Shown: piece after piece, positions 35,121 through 42,501 of the stretch
How the letters are laid out: the number at the start of each line of letters is the position of its first letter
How positions within the stretch are numbered: the first letter of the stretch is position 1
Source of the DNA: Candidatus Mailhella merdavium
GTDB taxonomy: Bacteria; Desulfobacterota; Desulfovibrionia; Desulfovibrionales; Desulfovibrionaceae
Length of the DNA: 42,501 bases
Assembly: GCA_019119045.1 (NCBI GenBank)
Contig: DWXS01000069.1
Span: forward strand, 1-42,501
Reading direction: 5' to 3'
Program-made: the position numbers and the translations under genes
The notes under the pieces: generated by a model
Told to the model about the DNA's origin: nothing
The model's input: the letters and a program-made list of their open reading frames with translations, nothing else
Database searches by the model: none

Positions 35121-35495
35121 TTATTTTACGGCAACAGCTTCGATTTCAAGTCCGGCCCCCAGAGGCAGAGCGGCTACGGCTACGCAGCTGCGGGCAGGAA
35201 AGGGAGCTTTGAAGAACTGGGCGTAAACTTCGTTGACTTTTGCGAAGTCTCCCATGTCGGTAAGGAAAATATTGACCTTGACCACCTTGTCCATGCTGGA
35301 GCCTGCTGCTTCCAGCACGGCCTTCACATTGGACAGGGACTGCCGTGCCTGTTCGGCAATATCGGAGGGCATGGTTTTCGTTTCGGGATTCATGGGCAAC
35401 TGACCGGAGCTGAAAACCAGATTTTCAAGAGCTATGCCCTGAGAATAGGGGCCGACGGCGGCAGGAGCATGTGCGGTTTCAACGGGTTTGAACAT
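35121..35495 (-). CDS. ridA: RidA-family enamine/imine deaminase
   Basis: RidA hydrolyses reactive enamines such as 2-aminoacrylate to keto acids and ammonia, protecting PLP enzymes. The 124-residue protein has AAVGPYSQGI, VFSSGQLPMNPET, SLSNVKAVLEAAG, VVKVNIFLTDM, NEVYAQFF and PARSCVAVAALPLGAGLEIEAVAV, with the catalytic Arg in the PARSCV segment. AAGGAG precedes the ATG at 35495; longer in-frame starts are not needed. It lies downstream of dpaL on the same strand (271-base gap), whose product generates 2-aminoacrylate. A weak promoter (TTGCCA, 17 bases, TATTCT) just upstream could drive it separately. Confidence 0.95.
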   Translation of the reverse strand: MFKPVETAHAPAAVGPYSQGIALENLVFSSGQLPMNPETKTMPSDIAEQARQSLSNVKAVLEAAGSSMDKVVKVNIFLTDMGDFAKVNEVYAQFFKAPFPARSCVAVAALPLGAGLEIEAVAVK

Positions 35496-35766
35496 GTATG
35501 TTCTCCTTATTGGGATATATTCAAGTCGGGCTAGAATAGGGCAATGTCCTGTTTCTGGCAAGTATGCAGTTCCGGAACGCGGATTTGGGCAGATTTGACC
35601 GATATGGACGTTCCGGTACTCTGGTACAGAGCAGGAGACTGTACGATTTTCTTTCTGTTCCGAACATCGTCCAGGCAGGTATGTTCATGAGGGGAGGGAC
35701 GGGCTGTGTTGCCGGAACGTGCCCCGAGGGGGTGAGAAAATGGAGACGCCTGAATATGCCGACGGA

Positions 35767-36984
35767 CTATCTGCTCCAGCGGCCGTATTTTCCGAACCAG
35801 ACAATATCCCGGTAGGTGGAGGGCGAGGTATCTCCTTCAGTGCTTATAAGCAGTACGGAAGACTGTCTGTTCAGGCCGAGCTTTTCGCGGGCATGTGTAC
35901 CGTCCTCGCTTTGCATGATCCATTGAAGAATTCCTGCGGTAACAGCCCCGGATTCGCCGGATATGACGGGGGAATCGCCGTACAGCGGCGCGGCAAGAAT
36001 GCGCATTCCGTCGGCGGCCGTATAGTCCGGGCAGGATATATAGGCGGCTGCATAGTCGCGCAGTATGGGCCAGCTTATGGTGTTCGGATCGCCGCAGGCC
36101 AGACCCGCCATCAGGGTATCAAGATCTCCCTTCACGGAGTGCGGCATGCCGTCGGCAGTCGCGGCCGAGCGATAGATACAGTCAGCCTTGTGCGGCTCGA
36201 CGATGATGAAGGTCGGCATATACGGCGCCAGTGCAGCGGCCAGATAGCCGAGTACGGCTCCGGCAAACGAGCCGACGCCGGCCTGAAGAAAAACATGGGT
36301 AGGCGCCTGTATCCCCATTGAGCGCATCTGTTCCAGAGCTTCGACTGCCAGCGTGACATAGCCCTGCATGATCCAGGTGGGGATATCCTCATACCCGCTC
36401 CAGGCTGTGTCCTGAACCATTACCCATCCGTTTTTTTGCGCTTTGTTCCAGGTCATGCGGACGGAGTCGTCGTAATTGAGATCGGTAACGGAACACTCTG
36501 CGCCGAGGGCGCGGATATTGTCCACTCTGATCTGCGCTGAGCCTCTGGGCATATAGACGACGGCCTTCTGGCCGAGCTGGCGTGCCGTCCAGGCCACGCC
36601 GCGGCCGTGATTGCCGTCCGTGGTTGTGGCAAAGGTAATGTTTCCGACCTGCTTTTGCACCTCCGGAGAGCAGAGCTGTTCTCTGTCGAGCGTGGAAATC
36701 GGACGTTTAAGCTTTTCGGCCAGATAGTTACCGATAGCGTAGGATCCGCCGAGGACTTTAAAAGCATTAAGCCCGAATCTTCGGGACTCGTCCTTGACCA
36801 GAATGTGCCCCAGACCGAACGCATCGGCAAGATGCGTAAGATCGTGCAGCGGCGTTGGGGCATACTCTTTGAACGTTTTGTGGAAGGCACGAACTTCTTC
36901 AGCTTTTTCCGGGCCGAGAGCTGACAGGGAGGCTCCTTCTCCGGAAGATTTGCGTGCAGGATTGTAGAAAACGGCTATACTCAT
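35767..36984 (-). CDS. dpaL: Diaminopropionate ammonia-lyase (DpaL/YgeX)
   Basis: This PLP enzyme degrades 2,3-diaminopropionate to pyruvate and two ammonia, through an aminoacrylate intermediate. The 405-residue protein has the PLP lysine Lys76 in RFGLNAFKVLGG, the TTTDGNHGRGVAW motif with Asp123, AWSGYEDIPTWIMQGY, QAGVGSFAGAVLGY (glycine loop) and EGDTSP near the end. These match the E. coli YgeX family in content and spacing. GAGAGG precedes the ATG at 36984. A promoter candidate and two inverted repeats lie upstream. Pairing with RidA supports the assignment. Confidence 0.94.
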   Translation of the reverse strand: MSIAVFYNPARKSSGEGASLSALGPEKAEEVRAFHKTFKEYAPTPLHDLTHLADAFGLGHILVKDESRRFGLNAFKVLGGSYAIGNYLAEKLKRPISTLDREQLCSPEVQKQVGNITFATTTDGNHGRGVAWTARQLGQKAVVYMPRGSAQIRVDNIRALGAECSVTDLNYDDSVRMTWNKAQKNGWVMVQDTAWSGYEDIPTWIMQGYVTLAVEALEQMRSMGIQAPTHVFLQAGVGSFAGAVLGYLAAALAPYMPTFIIVEPHKADCIYRSAATADGMPHSVKGDLDTLMAGLACGDPNTISWPILRDYAAAYISCPDYTAADGMRILAAPLYGDSPVISGESGAVTAGILQWIMQSEDGTHAREKLGLNRQSSVLLISTEGDTSPSTYRDIVWFGKYGRWSR

Positions 36985-37000
36985 GAAAAACCTCTCGTGG

Positions 37001-37015
37001 AAAACGAAACGTTTT
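37001..37015. promoter_or_regulatory. Candidate operator in the dpaL leader
   Basis: AAAACG AAA CGTTTT is a perfect inverted repeat with 6-bp arms, 17 bases upstream of the dpaL start. A second, shorter one (GAGAC T GTCTC, 37027-37037) lies just beyond. Such palindromes suit a dimeric regulator; none is encoded nearby. Confidence 0.3.
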
Positions 37016-37109
37016 GGAGCGTTCGGGAGACTGTCTCGAAAATCATATGGAGAAGGAAAGGAACAGGGGGAGATCTGATGGTACCCGTTATGGTAACCGG
37101 ATCAAAAAA

Positions 37110-37138
37110 ATGATAAGATTTTTGAATCGGTTGAACAA
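37110..37138 (-). promoter_or_regulatory. Candidate promoter of dpaL
   Basis: On the minus strand TTGTTC, a 17-base spacer and TATCAT (five of six consensus bases) are found. Transcription would begin near 37103, giving a leader of about 120 bases that includes the inverted repeats. Confidence 0.35.
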
Positions 37139-37509
37139 ATTAAATTTTTATGTCAATGCCGTACGCCCTGTGAGGCGGGAGGCCTTTTCTTCGCACAGGG
37201 TATAATCAACAGGGCTGGGCGGTATCGCGACAGAGTTTCCCGGTATGTTTTTGAGGCTATGTTGTTTATGTACGACACACGCTACGCAAGCATCACATGA
37301 TGCGCGGCCGATGAATCCGATAATGATTTCGTTCTGTTTTCGTATATGGAGCGGAGTGACCTTCAAGATGAATCTGGTACACGAGACTGTACATCGGAAT
37401 ATTCATCCCGCCTCTGAACCGACCCTGTACACAGAGTCGGCTTCAAGGGTATTCCTCGGCAGTCCGGTCATGTTCTGCCGGAAAAGGAGCCGTTGCGGAG
37501 GCTGCCGGG

Positions 37510-38136
37510 CTATACGGAAGAGGCGCGGCGAAGTTTTTTTTCTTCCGCATCGCGCATGGAGGCGTAGCCGTATGCCCGGGCCATGTTGTCGGCCGTTTCT
37601 TCGGCGAGATTGCGTCCCTGCCGCTGGCACTGCCTGGTAAAATCAAGGTATCGGGCCAGCGTTGCTTTTGACCAGGTTTTCAGTTCGCCTGTCAGATAGG
37701 TTTCAAAGGATGTGACGTCGGGGCGATCTCCTTCGCGGGTGAGCGGTCTCCCTGTAGAGCGGATGTGGGGATAGGCCTGATCGGTACGACGCTCCCAGTC
37801 CATATGGATTTCCACGATTTCCCTGATCTTCGCAAGAGACTCACTGTCCGGGACGGGCAGAGCGTGGCGGATGCGGTTGAATTCCAGCGGGGAGGTATAT
37901 TCCATCATGAACGCATACTTTTCGGTCAGCAGATTTCGTCCCGCGCGTTCCGCATGTTCCAGATCGGCAAGATAGCTTCGCAACAGATCTTCCGGCCAGG
38001 TCATGAACTGACTGGCACGCATGATACGAAAGGTGGCCGGATCATTTTGGCATGAAGCGCGTCCTCCTTCATTCTGTACCCGGTCAAACATCTTCCATTC
38101 TTTATCAATGACAAGATCAATCAGATCGCTGCTCAT
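37510..38136 (-). CDS. DUF4125 family protein
   Basis: This 208-residue soluble protein starts MSSDLIDLVIDKEWKMF and carries the strongly conserved DUF4125 pattern: EWKMFDRVQNEGGRASCQND (GGRASCQND at 24-32), TFRIMRASQF, LLRSYLADLEHAERAGRNLLTEKYAFMM, then a matching closing helix set ending in ARAYGYASMRDAEEKKLRR. The biochemical function is unknown. GGAG precedes the ATG at 38136. It is divergent, with 124 bases between, from a DUF4037 nucleotidyltransferase-like gene; from memory these two families often occur together. The conserved Cys29 and the acidic residues could form an active site, but that is inference. Confidence 0.9.
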   Translation of the reverse strand: MSSDLIDLVIDKEWKMFDRVQNEGGRASCQNDPATFRIMRASQFMTWPEDLLRSYLADLEHAERAGRNLLTEKYAFMMEYTSPLEFNRIRHALPVPDSESLAKIREIVEIHMDWERRTDQAYPHIRSTGRPLTREGDRPDVTSFETYLTGELKTWSKATLARYLDFTRQCQRQGRNLAEETADNMARAYGYASMRDAEEKKLRRASSV

Positions 38137-38260
38137 GGGGCTTCTCCGATAAGGTCCCGGTACGATGACTCTCTGCCGAATGCATGGCATGATTTTTTTT
38201 CGGTTGCAAGAGCTCCGTCTCTTCTCCATACTGAAAGAAATATTCTCGGGAGGTGATGAC

Positions 38261-39211
38261 ATGAGGGAAATAAACGATATGCGGGGGCTTTCCCTTGCCA
38301 GAGCCTTTTTTGCATCCTGTGAAGCATCTCTTGACGAGCATATTCCCGATATCATGGCTGTTGCGGCGATCGGACTTGCGGGAGAGGGATCGGAATGTTT
38401 CGGCTGCGACGATGAAATTTCCCGCGATCATGACTGGGGCCCGGGATTCTGTATCTGGCTTCCTGCGGCGAAGCTTTCCGCATCTTCTTCCCGAATCGAG
38501 GCGGCGTTGGCTGAATTGCCGCAGTCATTTGCAGGGTATCCGTCGCGCATGCGCTCCGAATCCCGCATCGGGAGAGTCGGCCCTTTGTCGATAGAAGCGT
38601 TCTATACGGGATATACGGGGCTGAGTCATGCTCCCCAGACCTGGCAGGAATGGCGGAGAATTCCCGAACACGCATTGGCTGCCTGTACCAACGGCGAAGT
38701 TTTCAGGGACGGAGGAGGAGAATTTTCCGCATGGCGCAGGGCCTTGCTTGCCTATTATCCCCGGGATCTCTGGCTGAAAAAACTGGCCGCACGCTGCATG
38801 AACATGGCACAGGCAGGTCAGTACAATCTGCCGCGGGCCTTGCGCCGCGGTGAAACCGTGTGCGCCATGCTTTGCGTAAGCCGTTTTGTGGAAGCTGCGC
38901 TCGGGATGCTTTTTCTTCTGAATCGTCGCTATATGCCGTTTTATAAATGGGCATGGCATGTCGGCCGCTCCCTTCCCTATATGGGGAGCGAGGTTGCGGA
39001 TACGCTGAAAACGATTGCCTCCATGTCGCTTGTGGAGGAAGGAAATGCCGTTTGTCAGCAGGTGGAAGCTTTGTGCGGACGCTTTGCGGAGGTTCTGAGA
39101 GAACAGAGTCTTTCCCGGGAGATGGATTCCTGGCTGTGGGCTCACGGTCCGCAACTGGCCGCCCGGATCGGCAATCCGGAAATTGCCAGGCTGAATCTTC
39201 TTGAAGATTAG
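38261..39211 (+). CDS. DUF4037 nucleotidyltransferase-like protein
   Basis: This 316-residue protein has the DUF4037 signature GLAGEGSECFGCDDEISRDHDWGPGF. It includes the nucleotidyltransferase fold's Gly-Ser pair (Gly43-Ser44) and the metal-binding acidic pair (Asp56, Asp58). The remaining helical region (about 110-300) contains LAYYPRDLWLKKLAAR and VSRFVEAALGMLFLLNRRYMPFYKWAW, as in the family. It probably transfers a nucleotide to an unknown acceptor. GGGAGGTGA precedes the ATG at 38261. A TPR gene follows after 129 bases; DUF4125 lies divergent. Confidence 0.9.
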   Translation: MREINDMRGLSLARAFFASCEASLDEHIPDIMAVAAIGLAGEGSECFGCDDEISRDHDWGPGFCIWLPAAKLSASSSRIEAALAELPQSFAGYPSRMRSESRIGRVGPLSIEAFYTGYTGLSHAPQTWQEWRRIPEHALAACTNGEVFRDGGGEFSAWRRALLAYYPRDLWLKKLAARCMNMAQAGQYNLPRALRRGETVCAMLCVSRFVEAALGMLFLLNRRYMPFYKWAWHVGRSLPYMGSEVADTLKTIASMSLVEEGNAVCQQVEALCGRFAEVLREQSLSREMDSWLWAHGPQLAARIGNPEIARLNLLED

Positions 39212-39340
39212 TACGTGGAACGAATTTCCCCTGCGGTCCGTCATGGAAAAGCAGAAAAATTTCACATAAAATTCGATGAGATAGAGCGATATTGCGCCTG
39301 GCAGACCTTGCATGTGAAGCGCGGGCGGGAGAATCTGGAT

Positions 39341-40126
39341 ATGGATACCTTCAAAACAGAATATGAATGGGCTGAAAGTTTGCTCGGCAGAGGGGATAGC
39401 GCGGGGGCAATCGGCGCATTTACCCGTCTGCTTGAGGAAAGTGAATCAGCGCGTCCCCGGCGCGCGCTGGTATTGCAGGGGCTTGCCAGAAGTCTGCACG
39501 CCGCAGGTCGTGCCGGAGAAGCTGTGGACTTGCTGCGTGAGGCATGGGAAATCCTGTGCCGCGAATTCGGCGCGGAGCATCCGGCCAGTCTGGGGGCGCA
39601 ACAGAACCTTTCTTTCATACTTCAGGCCGTGGGCCGTTTTGACGAAAGCATGAAGGTGGGAGAAAGTGCGCTGGCGTCCCTGATTGCACGGTCGGGTGAG
39701 TGTTCCATGCCTGTGGCGGATGCAATGATTCGCCTTTCCGCATCCTATTATGAGGCGGACAGACTGAATGAGGCAAAATCATTGTCCCGGAGGGCGAAAC
39801 TCATACTGGATCGTCTGGACCCGCAGGGCTTCGCCATGTCTACCTGCCTGAACAATCTTGGACGTATTGCGGAAGAGGAGGGAGATGCGGAAAGCGGATG
39901 CGCTCTGCACAGGCAGGCCGTGGCGATCAGAAAGCGTCTTTGCGGGAACGGCAGAGAAACGGCATTTTGTCTGGGAAATCTCGGTACGGCCCTGCTTGCG
40001 GCCGGGCACAGAGACGAGGCGGCCTCCGTTCTGGAAGAATCGCTCCGTTGCTATGCCCTGGCCGGATGTACTGAAGGAAGAAACATAGAGGGGTTGCGAC
40101 ACAACCTTGCGCTATGCAGAAAATGA
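39341..40126 (+). CDS. TPR-repeat protein
   Basis: This 261-residue protein is composed of about six tetratricopeptide repeats (about 6-34, 46-80, 88-124, 127-163, 168-205 and 211-245), the later ones of the 42-residue kinesin-light-chain type (CLNNLGRIAEEEGDAESGCALHRQAVAIRKRL). No signal peptide, so cytoplasmic; a protein-binding scaffold. GGGAG lies 9 bases before the ATG at 39341. A longer frame starting with GTG at 39215 has no ribosome binding site and its extra part does not resemble TPR. It is placed behind the DUF4037 gene on the same strand, so it probably works with it. Confidence 0.85.
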   Translation: MDTFKTEYEWAESLLGRGDSAGAIGAFTRLLEESESARPRRALVLQGLARSLHAAGRAGEAVDLLREAWEILCREFGAEHPASLGAQQNLSFILQAVGRFDESMKVGESALASLIARSGECSMPVADAMIRLSASYYEADRLNEAKSLSRRAKLILDRLDPQGFAMSTCLNNLGRIAEEEGDAESGCALHRQAVAIRKRLCGNGRETAFCLGNLGTALLAAGHRDEAASVLEESLRCYALAGCTEGRNIEGLRHNLALCRK

Positions 40127-40209
40127 ATACTGTTTTCAGAAACGGTTCCGTAAAGGATTGACAGTCTGCCGCATAGCTTCCGGGACCAGGAAAGTCCGTT
40201 GATATGCGG

Positions 40210-40575
40210 CTAAACTTCCGGCGTCTTTTCCTGAGAGAAGCTCAATACTTTTGCTCTTTTTTCGTGATGGCCGCCGGATTTTGCCGGCGTTTCCAGAGAA
40301 AATGGCATGGCGTCGGGAGGGAAGGGGAACTCTTCGTTTCCACCTGCTGATATATTTGAACGGGCGTTCCGGAGTCGTTCGGACCATTGGACATTGAACA
40401 ACTGATTTTTCCAGTGTTTTGCCTGAATGAGGGAAAGCACGAGTACGGCTTCCTGCCATCGCTGGGAAGGCTCGAATCGGCTGACAATCTGCATGTATTT
40501 TTCCCACAGGCCCATCAGAGAGGCTTCGTCCAGCGCATCCAGCTGGCGGGCCATTTTCAGCAGCATCTGTTCCAT
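40210..40575 (-). CDS. Conserved small protein, unknown function
   Basis: This 121-residue protein starts MEQMLLKMARQLDALDEASL and contains LMGLWEKYMQIVSRFEPSQRWQEAVLVLSLIQAKHWKNQLFNVQWSE, helical and rich in Trp. I recall relatives in Desulfovibrio next to other housekeeping genes. The C-terminal third is Pro/Lys-rich and looks disordered. AGGA precedes the ATG at 40575; an in-frame ATG at 40650 would add 25 residues but has no binding site. It is convergent with the TPR gene and divergent from purH. Confidence 0.72.
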   Translation of the reverse strand: MEQMLLKMARQLDALDEASLMGLWEKYMQIVSRFEPSQRWQEAVLVLSLIQAKHWKNQLFNVQWSERLRNARSNISAGGNEEFPFPPDAMPFSLETPAKSGGHHEKRAKVLSFSQEKTPEV

Positions 40576-40870
40576 TGAGTATATCCTGATATCGTTGAAG
40601 GGAGCTGATTCCGCAGAAATGGAATGCAGGGCGGAAAGCTTGCGTGACATGTTCGCATATTCTGACGGAAATCTTATTCCGTATCCTGCGGAACCCGGAC
40701 AGCATAGATCCAACATTCGACGGCGGCAAATGGAATTTGCCCGTGACTGGAGATTGTGGTAATATTCCGGCCTTGCCGTTTTATCAAGCCGCCGGCAGCG
40801 GCGTCTACCCGTACAGAACGGGAGATGTGTTCCCTTTACCCGGCTTTTGCCGGAATTCCGGAGTACTTCC

Positions 40871-42145
40871 ATGAGCGATCTTAAAGCAATGTACCGCCAG
40901 ATTGTGGCGGACGGTTTCCCCGATACCATGACCATCACTCTGGGAGAAACGGAACTGAAATACCGTAAGAGAGTCTGGAACGTGGGGGGAGAGCTGAAGG
41001 GCCTGCGCTATGGGGAAAATCCGGATCAGCCTGCCGCGTTGTATGAACTGGTGGAGGGAGAAAGCAACATTGCCGGGAAAAGCTGGCGCAGACCTGGACA
41101 GGGCATTGTTTCGGCCCTGACTGAGGAGCAGATGATTCAGGCAGGCAAGCATCCCGGCAAGACCAATCTGACGGATGTGGACAACGCCGCGAACATTCTG
41201 CAATACCTCACGGCACGCCCGGCAGCGGCCATTCTCAAGCATAATAATCCCTGCGGAGCCGCATGGGCGGACAACCTTCATGATGCGCTGGACAAAGCCT
41301 TCTGGTGCGATCGCATCGCGGCCTTCGGGGGAGCTGTCGTGGTCAACAGGCCTCTGGATAAGGCAACTGCCGAACTTATCGCCTCGCAATATTTTGAAGT
41401 GGTGGCCGCACCGGATTTCGAGGAAGGCGCGGTAGATATCATTTCCGCCCGTAAAAATCTGCGTATTCTGCATTTGCCCGGACTGGGAAGGCTTGAGGAA
41501 ATCTGCGGCACGCCTTTCCTTGATATTAAAAGTCTTGCGGATGGCGGGCTGGTCATTCAGCAGTCCTTTGTCAACCGTATCCGCAGCGTTGACGATTTTA
41601 TTGTGGCTTCCGGCACGGACAAGGACGGTAAGACCGCAGTTTCCCGCAAGGCCACTCCTCAGGAGCTGGAGGATCTCCTTTTTGCCTGGGCAGTGGAAGC
41701 AGGCGTAACGTCCAACTCCGTTATTTTCGCCCGCAACGGAGCGACAGTGGCCATAGGAACCGGCGAGCAGGATCGTGTCGGCTGTGTGGAACTTGCCATT
41801 CACAAAGCTTACACCAAGCATGCCGATGTGCTGGCTTTCCGCCGTTGTGGCCTTTCTCTCTATGAGCTTCAGCAGAAGGCTCTGACGGATGCGGACTCGG
41901 CGAAACTGCTGGGTGAGATAAACGATCAGACCCGTAAGGAGCGTGGAGGGCTGCCGGGATCCGTGCTGGTTTCCGACGGATTTTTCCCCTTCAGAGACGG
42001 GGTTGATACGGCCATTGCCCAAGGCGTGACGGCCATTGCCCAGCCCGGCGGTTCGGTGCGCGATTATGAAGTCGTTGCAGCCTGCAACGAAGCCTCGCCG
42101 CAGGTAGCCATGGTGTTTACCGGACAGCGCTCCTTCAAGCACTGA
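40871..42145 (+). CDS. purH: AICAR transformylase (PurH C-terminal domain only)
   Basis: This enzyme carries out the penultimate step of purine synthesis, formylation of AICAR with 10-formyl-THF. The 424-residue protein contains LRYGENPDQPAALYE, the catalytic LKHNNPCGAA motif (Lys123, His124), AFWCDRIAAFGGAVVVNRP, SNSVIFARNGATVAIGTGEQDRVG and SDGFFPFRDGVDTA, all transformylase signatures. The MGS-like IMP cyclohydrolase domain that normally forms the N-terminus is absent, so the cyclisation step must be encoded elsewhere, as I recall from Desulfovibrio. GGAG precedes the ATG at 40871. The next gene begins 36 bases after the stop. Confidence 0.93.
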   Translation: MSDLKAMYRQIVADGFPDTMTITLGETELKYRKRVWNVGGELKGLRYGENPDQPAALYELVEGESNIAGKSWRRPGQGIVSALTEEQMIQAGKHPGKTNLTDVDNAANILQYLTARPAAAILKHNNPCGAAWADNLHDALDKAFWCDRIAAFGGAVVVNRPLDKATAELIASQYFEVVAAPDFEEGAVDIISARKNLRILHLPGLGRLEEICGTPFLDIKSLADGGLVIQQSFVNRIRSVDDFIVASGTDKDGKTAVSRKATPQELEDLLFAWAVEAGVTSNSVIFARNGATVAIGTGEQDRVGCVELAIHKAYTKHADVLAFRRCGLSLYELQQKALTDADSAKLLGEINDQTRKERGGLPGSVLVSDGFFPFRDGVDTAIAQGVTAIAQPGGSVRDYEVVAACNEASPQVAMVFTGQRSFKH

Positions 42146-42181
42146 TCCTGGTCGAGAAAAGCCGGATAGGAGGAGAATCGG

Positions 42182-42501
42182 ATGAAAAAAGGATGGAAAA
42201 AGAGCGGAGTTATTGTTGGTCTGATGCTGCTTTCCGCTGTGGTCGGATCTGGTTCCGCCGCATATGGCAAATCGGAAAATATTCTGGCTTCCCTCATAAA
42301 GGAAGCGGGAGCGGCAAGTGACGAATCATCCGTTTTTGATACCCTGAGCATGCAGAGTGTCGCGGATGTCCTGAAGGAAGAAGGCTATTCCGCAGAAAAG
42401 CTTTCCACAGACGGGGAAGAGACCGTTCAGTGGAAGATGGACGGATACAGCAGTTATATCATTCCTTATGATGAAGGCCTCAGCATTCAGTTCTATATTT
42501 G
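42182..42501 (+). CDS. Secreted YbjN-domain-like protein (5' part, runs off the window)
   Basis: The visible 106 residues start MKKGWKKSGVIVGLMLLSAV, a signal peptide with cleavage probably near SGSAA-YG (about residue 27). The mature part begins with a helical stretch and then SVADVLKEEGYSAEKLSTDG, WKMDGYSSYIIPYDEGLSIQFYI, which fits the start of a YbjN domain, a fold related to type III secretion chaperones. GGAGGAG precedes the ATG. Function unknown; periplasmic location is inferred. The end lies beyond the window. Confidence 0.6.
   Translation, partial: MKKGWKKSGVIVGLMLLSAVVGSGSAAYGKSENILASLIKEAGAASDESSVFDTLSMQSVADVLKEEGYSAEKLSTDGEETVQWKMDGYSSYIIPYDEGLSIQFYI

Larger units (their letters stand above)
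36985..37509. other. Spacer upstream of dpaL, regulatory elements only
   Basis: About 525 bases without a supported gene, between dpaL and the DUF4125 gene, both on the minus strand. It holds a promoter candidate for dpaL and inverted repeats at 37001-37015 and 37027-37037. CCCTGTG and CACAGGG (37165-37200) form a further 7-bp pair around a 21-base interior. Confidence 0.5.

Noticed and set aside
39215..39340. GTG-started extension of the TPR protein
   Set aside because: No ribosome binding site; the extra 42 residues do not resemble TPR, whereas ATG 39341 has GGGAG upstream.
40805..42142. 445-codon minus-strand frame opposite purH
   Set aside because: It is a shadow of the transformylase gene, whose catalytic motifs are clear on the plus strand.
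1..42501. CRISPR arrays, intact insertion sequences, prophage genes, origins, riboswitches
   Set aside because: I saw no regularly spaced repeats, transposase or integrase genes, phage structural genes, DnaA-box clusters or known riboswitch cores.

Overview
The window reads as chromosome of a Desulfovibrionaceae-type sulfate-reducing bacterium (Desulfovibrio/Bilophila/Mailhella relatives). This comes from recognising protein families, not from a database search. Pointers are a DcrH-like chemoreceptor ending in a bacteriohemerythrin domain, a stand-alone AICAR transformylase instead of a full-length PurH, a TIGR01212 radical SAM protein, and several small proteins that resemble ones I remember from this family. 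Most genes are core housekeeping; a few intervals look accessory.

Layout. 1-55: the 3' tip of a 5S rRNA and its terminator, so an rRNA operon ends here. 56-1405: no intact gene, but a decayed, inverted relative of the 3' end of the Lon-like protease gene found at 20.7-23.2 kb. 1406-3064 (minus): radical SAM gene and two small membrane proteins. 3264-8030 (plus): rod-shape cluster mreB, mreC, mreD, mrdA, with a probable frameshifted gene between mreB and mreC and no rodA. 8031-12005 (plus): an intergenic repeat, a small haem-type membrane protein, a secreted GlcG/HbpS-like protein and the hemerythrin chemoreceptor. 12120-18540 (minus): ubiE/menG with a small partner, class A penicillin-binding protein, gatB, nadK. 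18770-23161 (plus): gmhA, zinc-ribbon protein, hemC, Lon-like protease, then a second copy of the intergenic repeat. 23672-25503: tRNA-Arg(CCU), a very AT-rich block and a lipoprotein whose C-terminus resembles type VI secretion immunity proteins. 25619-29579 (minus): miaA, coaD, rsmD and a metallo-beta-lactamase/beta-CASP protein. 29821-32311 (plus): LOG-family protein, tadA, a small protein, a methyltransferase. 32287-33606 (minus): second radical SAM gene. 34295-34753 (plus): acidic membrane protein. 35121-36984 (minus): diaminopropionate ammonia-lyase and RidA. 37510-40126: divergent DUF4125 / DUF4037 nucleotidyltransferase-like / TPR locus. 40210-42501: small protein, AICAR transformylase and the start of a YbjN-like secreted protein.

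How the genes connect. The mre/mrdA genes and the class A PBP build the wall; gmhA makes the heptose precursor of LPS; hemC supplies tetrapyrroles; ubiE/menG finishes menaquinone; gatB, tRNA-Arg, tadA, miaA and rsmD serve translation; nadK and coaD make cofactors. DpaL releases a reactive 2-aminoacrylate intermediate that RidA detoxifies, so that pair makes metabolic sense. The least understood system is the DUF4125/DUF4037/TPR trio; the most genome-dynamic parts are the repeat family, the Lon-tail remnant and the tRNA-Arg-linked AT-rich/immunity-like segment.
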